NCBI GenBank assembly: GCA_026225945.1
Contig: JAMJFZ010003643.1
Span: 1-64,000, forward strand
Length of the DNA: 64,000 nucleotides
Direction: 5' to 3'
From: Cricetomys ansorgei
Taxonomy: Eukaryota; Chordata; Mammalia; Rodentia; Nesomyidae
Shown here: one piece after another, positions 60,801 to 64,000 of the stretch
How the letters are laid out: each line of letters opens with the position of its first letter
Numbering within the stretch: position 1 is the stretch's first letter
The notes under the pieces: model-generated
Seen by the model: the letters and a program-made list of their open reading frames with translations, nothing else
Database searches by the model: none
Told to the model about the DNA's origin: nothing
Position numbers and translations under genes: made by a program

Positions 60801-63209
60801 GTCAATTATATTTTAATTACTTATACTTCCATACGTTTGAATTTTCTGTTTTACATTGTTTTTTAATCAATTTAAAAATATCTCCATTGCTGGCTTTACC
60901 CCACTTATCATGGTAATAATTATGTTGCTATATGAATTTTCCTGTCAGGTGAGTATTTATAATTTAAATTATAAATTTAATTAGCTCCTACCTTCATATT
61001 TTTATACAGTTTTTTAAGGACATTTCTAGCAGCTCATCTAGTGAAACATATTATATTTTCTAACAAATGAAAGAAATAACCAGTTAATCTAAAAGATCAC
61101 ATTTTCTGCTTTGCAATTTCTAACAAATTGGTAATTTCCAACTTTATTAATTCCATCAAAATATATGATATAATTATTACTGATAATGAAAACTCCTGTT
61201 TATAATTTAATATAATATATAAGTATGCATATACACATCATATACATATCTCTTATTTCAATTACCACTTGATTCAATCCCTTAAAATATTTAAATCAAA
61301 TTCACAATAACTAATTAAAATTTCAGTGTTATTTTGATATTAATGTGTCTCTGAAAATAAATGTGGGTCTATTTTTTTAAAAATTACTTGAGAAATTATC
61401 TGATGATTTAAAGGAGTTAGATTTCTCAGTAAAAACTTGTTTTTATTTTAAAGTATTTAGATTAAATACCCATATGGTAAAACTGCATCCCAACTTCCCT
61501 CTGTTAGGATGACAGGACATAATTTCTTAAAATTAAGGTATCCCCGTGATTAGTGTCAAATACAGCAGATCATGTAACATATACTGGGTCTAAAGCCACA
61601 TGTGTCTCAGTGAAAGGGAACAGTGTTTGTAGTCAGGAGAGTTAGTTTGTAGTCAGGCTGTGAGCATAGATGTTTTTATACTTCTATGATTACAGCTGTA
61701 GTTCATGAAAACATATATGTGGAGAAAATTATCAGGCTTATTAAAATGTTCTTATTTCCTTCTAACATAACATTTATCTTCCATCTTACACAATTCTGTA
61801 TCTGTGTATGAGTTAACATGATTTCTTTAATTTGATAGTGCCTCTATAACACAAAATGTTTATGCTGATTTTGATACTAGAAAAATATTTGGCTATAGCC
61901 TTCTTTGAACAGTTTTAAAAATGTCTAGGAAGCTAAAATTACAATTCACTGTTTTCTGCTCCTCTCTGTTTTGAAGCTTAAAGAAGATTAATTAGAGTGG
62001 TTTTTAACATTTTTTTATTTCTGTAAGATCAAGGCCAACCAATTTCAACAGCTTGCCATGAGCCAGTTTCCCCAGGCCGTTCATCCACAGCAGTTAACCA
62101 TGAGCAACTGGAAACCTATTGAGGATTACACCTTCCCATTTGTTCACTATGTGGTATGTACCTGGGTAAATATAGCTAGATATAATATTAGCATATAAAT
62201 AATATAATTAAATATAAATATAATTGTTAGCTTTGCAAGAAAAATTATGTAATGAGATGAGATAGAGTATGTTTTCACATAGGAATAAAATACAATTTAA
62301 ATTTAAAATGTTAAGGGCATGAAAAATTATATATTATTTAACTGAGGCACTTGTAATAAGAATAGTAATTTTTATACAGTCAGCAAAACAAAAATTGCAT
62401 ATTTCATTGTAATGTCCTACAAACAGCACTTTACAAAAAAAAAATAAAGATTAAGCTATAGACAAAATTCATCCTTTTAATTTTTATGAGTTTTAGTTAT
62501 ACGTATGCTTCTGTGCCTGTGTGACATGTGCATGTGAATGCAAGTACCCGCGATGGGTAGAGGTACTGCCTTCCCTTAAGCAGTTATAAGCCATTATGAA
62601 CTGCCCAGCATGGCTGCTGGAGATTGAGTTCAAGTTCTTGAGAAGAAAAATGTAAACTATTTATTGTTAAACCATGTCACCAGTCCCAGCTTTTAAGAAT
62701 TAATATTCTTCTATTTAGTATAATTGTTTATTGAGGTAGAAACATTGAGTATTGTTAATTTTATTTTATAAAATAATTCAAATTTTAAAGGAGCAGAATG
62801 GACTCGCAAGCTGTACTCAATAGCTCTACTTTCATTCATTTAATGAGAGCATCAAGCTTGGGATGCTTCTTCTCCACTAATATGGAGAGGAAATGGTAAA
62901 CCACAAAACTGGACCTTCAAACTGAATATTTTTGTATAAATACTAGTGATTTGACACTAAAAGCTTTAGAAGTGAATCCCACATGTGACAGTTGTCTGCA
63001 GGATACTGTCAACTTTTATTTTACGGGTTGTGTCTCCTGGCATGAAACAAGCATTAGACAAACTTTATGATAATAAGTAAAATTCATGCTTGAAGTTCAG
63101 TGTTGAATGCCTAGAAAATAGATGAGATACCTTAAGTGAAATGCAAACATCCTCAGAGAGTTAAAATGTTCAACTGTATTGTACTTAATTCTTCTTTCAG
63201 AGAAACTAA
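50257..63209 (+). CDS. Csn1s2a: Alpha-s2-like casein A (gamma-casein type), spliced CDS
   Basis: Secreted calcium-sensitive casein. Coding exons: 50257-50307 (MKFFIFICLVAVALAKH), 51800-51826 (EVKDQSSSE), 52425-52448 (ESANIYHG), 52539-52577 (YKKSNDVFVQRSQ), 53361-53387 (DSASSSSSE), 54428-54451 (ESAEASNE), 54536-54580 (HLVQSEEQKINRNQQ), 56260-56382 (41 codons), 59877-59900 (ESVSIIVQ), 60602-60628 (GILKKIIDA), 62028-62153 (42 codons) and 63201-63209 (RN, stop). The product is 181 aa, near the mouse length. Two SSSE|ES clusters bind calcium phosphate, and the two large exons are the duplicated Gln-rich modules typical of alpha-s2. All junctions are in phase 0. Of the two rodent alpha-s2 paralogues, A is favoured by position next to Csn2. 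The terminal UTR exon is at or past the window edge. Confidence 0.9.
50745..51080 (+). repeat. B4-type SINE with CA tail
   Basis: GGGCTGGCAAAATGGTTCAA and TGGATAAAGCACTTGGCGCA begin the tRNA-like head. GCAGCTCGATGCCAGCC, GGGAACTCTGAGTTCAACAG, GATCTTGCCTCAGTAAATAA and a CACACACACA tail (51063-51079) complete it. In Csn1s2a intron 2. Confidence 0.7.
51550..51662 (-). repeat. B3/B2-type SINE, antisense fragment
   Basis: ATCATGTGGGTCCTGGGGAA, CAGGTCCTTGTGCTTGGTGG and GCCCGCTGAGCCATCTCACT are the antisense head of a B2/B3 element. It ends about 138 bp before exon 3 of Csn1s2a. Confidence 0.8.
51800..54580 (+). CDS. Csn1s2a: Csn1s2a exons 3-8 (phosphorylated N-terminal half)
   Basis: Six short phase-0 exons with AG acceptors (TTTAG, CTAAG, ATAAG, TCAAG, ATTAG, ACAG) and GTAAGG, GTAAGT, GTAAAA, GTAAGA, GTAAGT and GTAAGT donors. 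The pair SSSE|ESAN is followed by SASSSSSE|ESAE, so the ESxx exon follows the serine exon twice, a sign of internal exon duplication. Confidence 0.88.
54003..54137 (-). repeat. PB1/B1F-type SINE, antisense, diverged
   Basis: Contains TTTTTGAGACAGGTACTCAG, ACTATGTAATCCAGGTTGGC, CTACTGCCTCAGTTTACAGA and ATGCTGGGATTACAAGTATG. Located in Csn1s2a intron 6. Confidence 0.75.
54817..54921. repeat. (CT)n/(GT)n compound microsatellite
   Basis: About 40 bp of CT, a GTATGTATGTGTGTGTGTGT segment, then interrupted CT runs. It lies in intron 8 of Csn1s2a, just upstream of an antisense B1. Confidence 0.95.
54950..55106 (-). repeat. B1 SINE, antisense
   Basis: Contains TCAAGACAGAGTTTCTCTGT, CTGGCTGTCCTGGAACTCAC, TGTAGACCAGGCTGGTCTTG, GATCTGCCTGCCTCTGCCTC and GATTAAAGGCGTGTGCTGCC, ending CCCGGCC. 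It is nearly full length and well preserved, so it is a relatively young copy. Confidence 0.93.
56260..56382 (+). CDS. Csn1s2a: Csn1s2a exon 9 (first large Gln-rich module)
   Basis: The acceptor TTCCTTCTAG precedes 41 codons from KKIKEFPQDFSLPQFC to IHNIPTQ, and the donor is GTGAGT. It contains FPQ, PIQQQQTDMNQW and one Cys. The same layout (hydrophobic/FPQ, then QQ, then MxxW) recurs in exon 12, as in the duplicated halves of alpha-s2 casein. Confidence 0.9.
57290..57885 (-). repeat. Rodent L1 3'-region fragment, antisense
   Basis: Contains CCTCCTCCCTCCCACTCCTC, then GGTGTAGCTTCTTTGTCAT, AGACACAGTCTCATAGCAAG, TGTTCCCTGAGCCTCCTATG, TAATGGTCTCCATTTTCTTG and GATGAGAGGTGAAAGCTGC. This is the same repeat family as the fragment at 6061-6475. 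Located in the 3.5-kb intron 9 of Csn1s2a, which is otherwise featureless to me. Confidence 0.6.
59877..60628 (+). CDS. Csn1s2a: Csn1s2a exons 10-11
   Basis: 59877-59900 (ESVSIIVQ; acceptor TTTTCTAAG, donor GTGAGT) and 60602-60628 (GILKKIIDA; acceptor TTCTTTAAG, donor GTAAGT). Both are in phase 0, with good splice sites. They link the two Gln-rich modules. Confidence 0.82.
61019..61045 (+). pseudogene. Csn1s2a: Decayed Csn1s2a phosphoserine exon (donor lost)
   Basis: The 27-nt segment GAC ATT TCT AGC AGC TCA... codes DISSSSSSE, the same length and nearly the same sequence as exon 6 (DSASSSSSE). It is preceded by an acceptor-like TTTTTTAAG. The sequence after it is ACATAT, not GT, so it should not be spliced in, and reading past it soon meets a stop. 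It is left out of the CDS. Confidence 0.7.
61977..61997 (+). pseudogene. Csn1s2a: Decayed copy of the Csn1s2a LKKII exon
   Basis: After a polypyrimidine tract and TTTTGAAG, CTTAAAGAAGATTAATTAG aligns with CTGAAGAAGATTATTGATG of exon 11, with an extra base, an in-frame TAA and TGG instead of a GT donor. It sits 30 bp upstream of exon 12. It fits a relic of the duplicated alpha-s2 exon set. Confidence 0.5.
62028..62153 (+). CDS. Csn1s2a: Csn1s2a exon 12 (second large Gln-rich module)
   Basis: The acceptor TTTCTGTAAG precedes 42 codons from IKANQFQQLAMSQFPQAVHP to YTFPFVHYV, and the donor is GTATGT. It contains SQFPQ, HPQQLTMSNW and a C-terminus resembling the alpha-s2 ending (PYVRYL in cattle). 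Confidence 0.9.
62505..62692 (-). repeat. B2/B3-type SINE, antisense, diverged
   Basis: Contains TGTGCATGTGAATGCAAGTA, TAAGCCATTATGAACTGCCC, AGCATGGCTGCTGGAGATTG and ACCATGTCACCAGTCCCAG. It lies in Csn1s2a intron 12. Confidence 0.65.
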
Positions 63210-63243
63210 GATTCTCGAATTAACTGCAGCATGCTAGGACTAA
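63201..63243 (+). CDS. Csn1s2a: Csn1s2a exon 13 (RN, stop, 3' UTR)
   Basis: The acceptor CTTCTTTCAG is followed by AGA AAC TAA, so the stop is at 63207-63209. The remaining 34 nt are UTR, up to the donor GTAAGT at 63244. The predicted C-terminus is FVHYVRN. Confidence 0.8.
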
Positions 63244-63993
63244 GTAAGTACCTACTTTAGCCTGGACATTGACCAACACTAAGCAGCACTTCCAGCTTAA
63301 TATGCAACATTTAAAAACCATTGCACTTAAACAATTTATTATATTTAAATCAAAGCTTCACTGAAAAAAATCTAAGTTTTGCTATAATTTCTTAGTTTTT
63401 CCAATTAGTTATTTGTGTAATTTAGATGCACATTCTTATTATGGGTACTTAAATAAATTATACAAAAATTCAACCAGAAGCAATAACATTGAGCATTTCT
63501 ATGAAAAATGTAAGTACCCATATTGTTTCACACCTGATATTTTCCTTTTACACATCATACAATATGTCTTCCTCACAGAAGATGTATCTGCCCAGCCTTC
63601 TATACAGACATGGGTAGATATGAAGATTTATTTCCATAAATTTTCTTTCTATAAAATTTTAAGCCATTTGTAATAATATTTCCTTAAGTAAGTGTTAGAT
63701 CTGGGATCTGTAAATATTTCTCAGTTATTGGAAACATTACGTAGAATACCTTTTATAAACATATGGGAGAGTTCAGTCCTTTATCATAATTTAGTCGATA
63801 ATTATTAATAGCTAATTCTTAATAGCTAATAATATCAGCATTATGATATGTCAATTACTGTTAATTACAAAGAATCATATTTGACCACCCTGTGTGACTG
63901 AATGTTCATATAAATCGTACGTACATATGCATATTACACGTATTTTCTATGATATATATTTTTGATAATCCATTATTTTCTCTTTATTTGTAG

Positions 63994-64000
63994 GTTCAAA
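63994..64000 (+). other. Csn1s2a: Possible start of the Csn1s2a terminal 3' UTR exon (partial)
   Basis: TTTCTCTTTATTTGTAG ends at 63993 and is a strong acceptor 750 bp after the donor at 63244. The exon would begin GTTCAAA and run past the window. No poly(A) signal can be seen within the window. Confidence 0.5.

Noticed and set aside
62761..62830. Alternative terminal exon of Csn1s2a after TTTTAAAG
   Set aside because: The acceptor is weak and no donor follows in context; the exon at 63201 has a much better acceptor, an early stop and a GTAAGT donor.

Overview
This 64 kb window is the 5' half of a mammalian casein (milk-protein) gene cluster. The genome is that of a muroid rodent: B1, B2, B3 and B4 SINEs and rodent-type L1 3' fragments are scattered through it, and the gene order is alpha-s1 (+), beta (-), alpha-s2-like (+), as in mouse and rat. 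The alpha-s1 repeat structure differs from what I know of mouse and rat, so another muroid, possibly a cricetid, seems likelier. There is no prokaryotic content, and no tRNA, rRNA or CRISPR was seen. Genes were read by following AG/GT splice boundaries and phase-0 codons across very short exons.

Layout. About 1-1.8 kb is the upstream flank with one B1. About 1.81-19.7 kb is Csn1s1, with roughly 37 exons; at its centre (12.2-14.6 kb) lie 18 consecutive 18-nt microexons, each coding a glutamine-rich hexapeptide, 17 of them in a roughly 125-bp tandem repeat. About 19.7-25.0 kb is the tail-to-tail spacer to Csn2. About 25.0-31.73 kb is Csn2 on the minus strand, with 9 exons and a 234-aa product. 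About 31.7-48.9 kb is a gene-free spacer between divergent promoters, holding old L1 sequence, a decayed retroviral protease/pol remnant, LTR-like blocks and SINEs. About 48.9 kb to the end is an alpha-s2-like casein gene, most like rodent Csn1s2a, with 13 exons visible, a 181-aa product and the last UTR exon at or beyond the right edge.

The three genes encode secreted, calcium-sensitive phosphoproteins with nearly identical 15-residue signal peptides, serine clusters followed by Glu for Golgi phosphorylation, and Pro/Gln-rich C-terminal parts. They would assemble into casein micelles in mammary epithelium. All three promoters share one layout: a STAT5-type TTCNNNGAA site 67-69 bp upstream of a TATA-like box, with a conserved ACCACARAATTAGCAT block between them. 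This agrees with co-induction by prolactin and with common ancestry.

The points most worth a second look are the alpha-s1 microexon array and its 503-bp higher-order repeat, several decayed exons in Csn1s1 and Csn1s2a whose splice donors are destroyed, an altered phosphoserine centre in beta-casein, an alpha-s1 stop codon split across an exon junction, and a short Csn2-Csn1s2a spacer.
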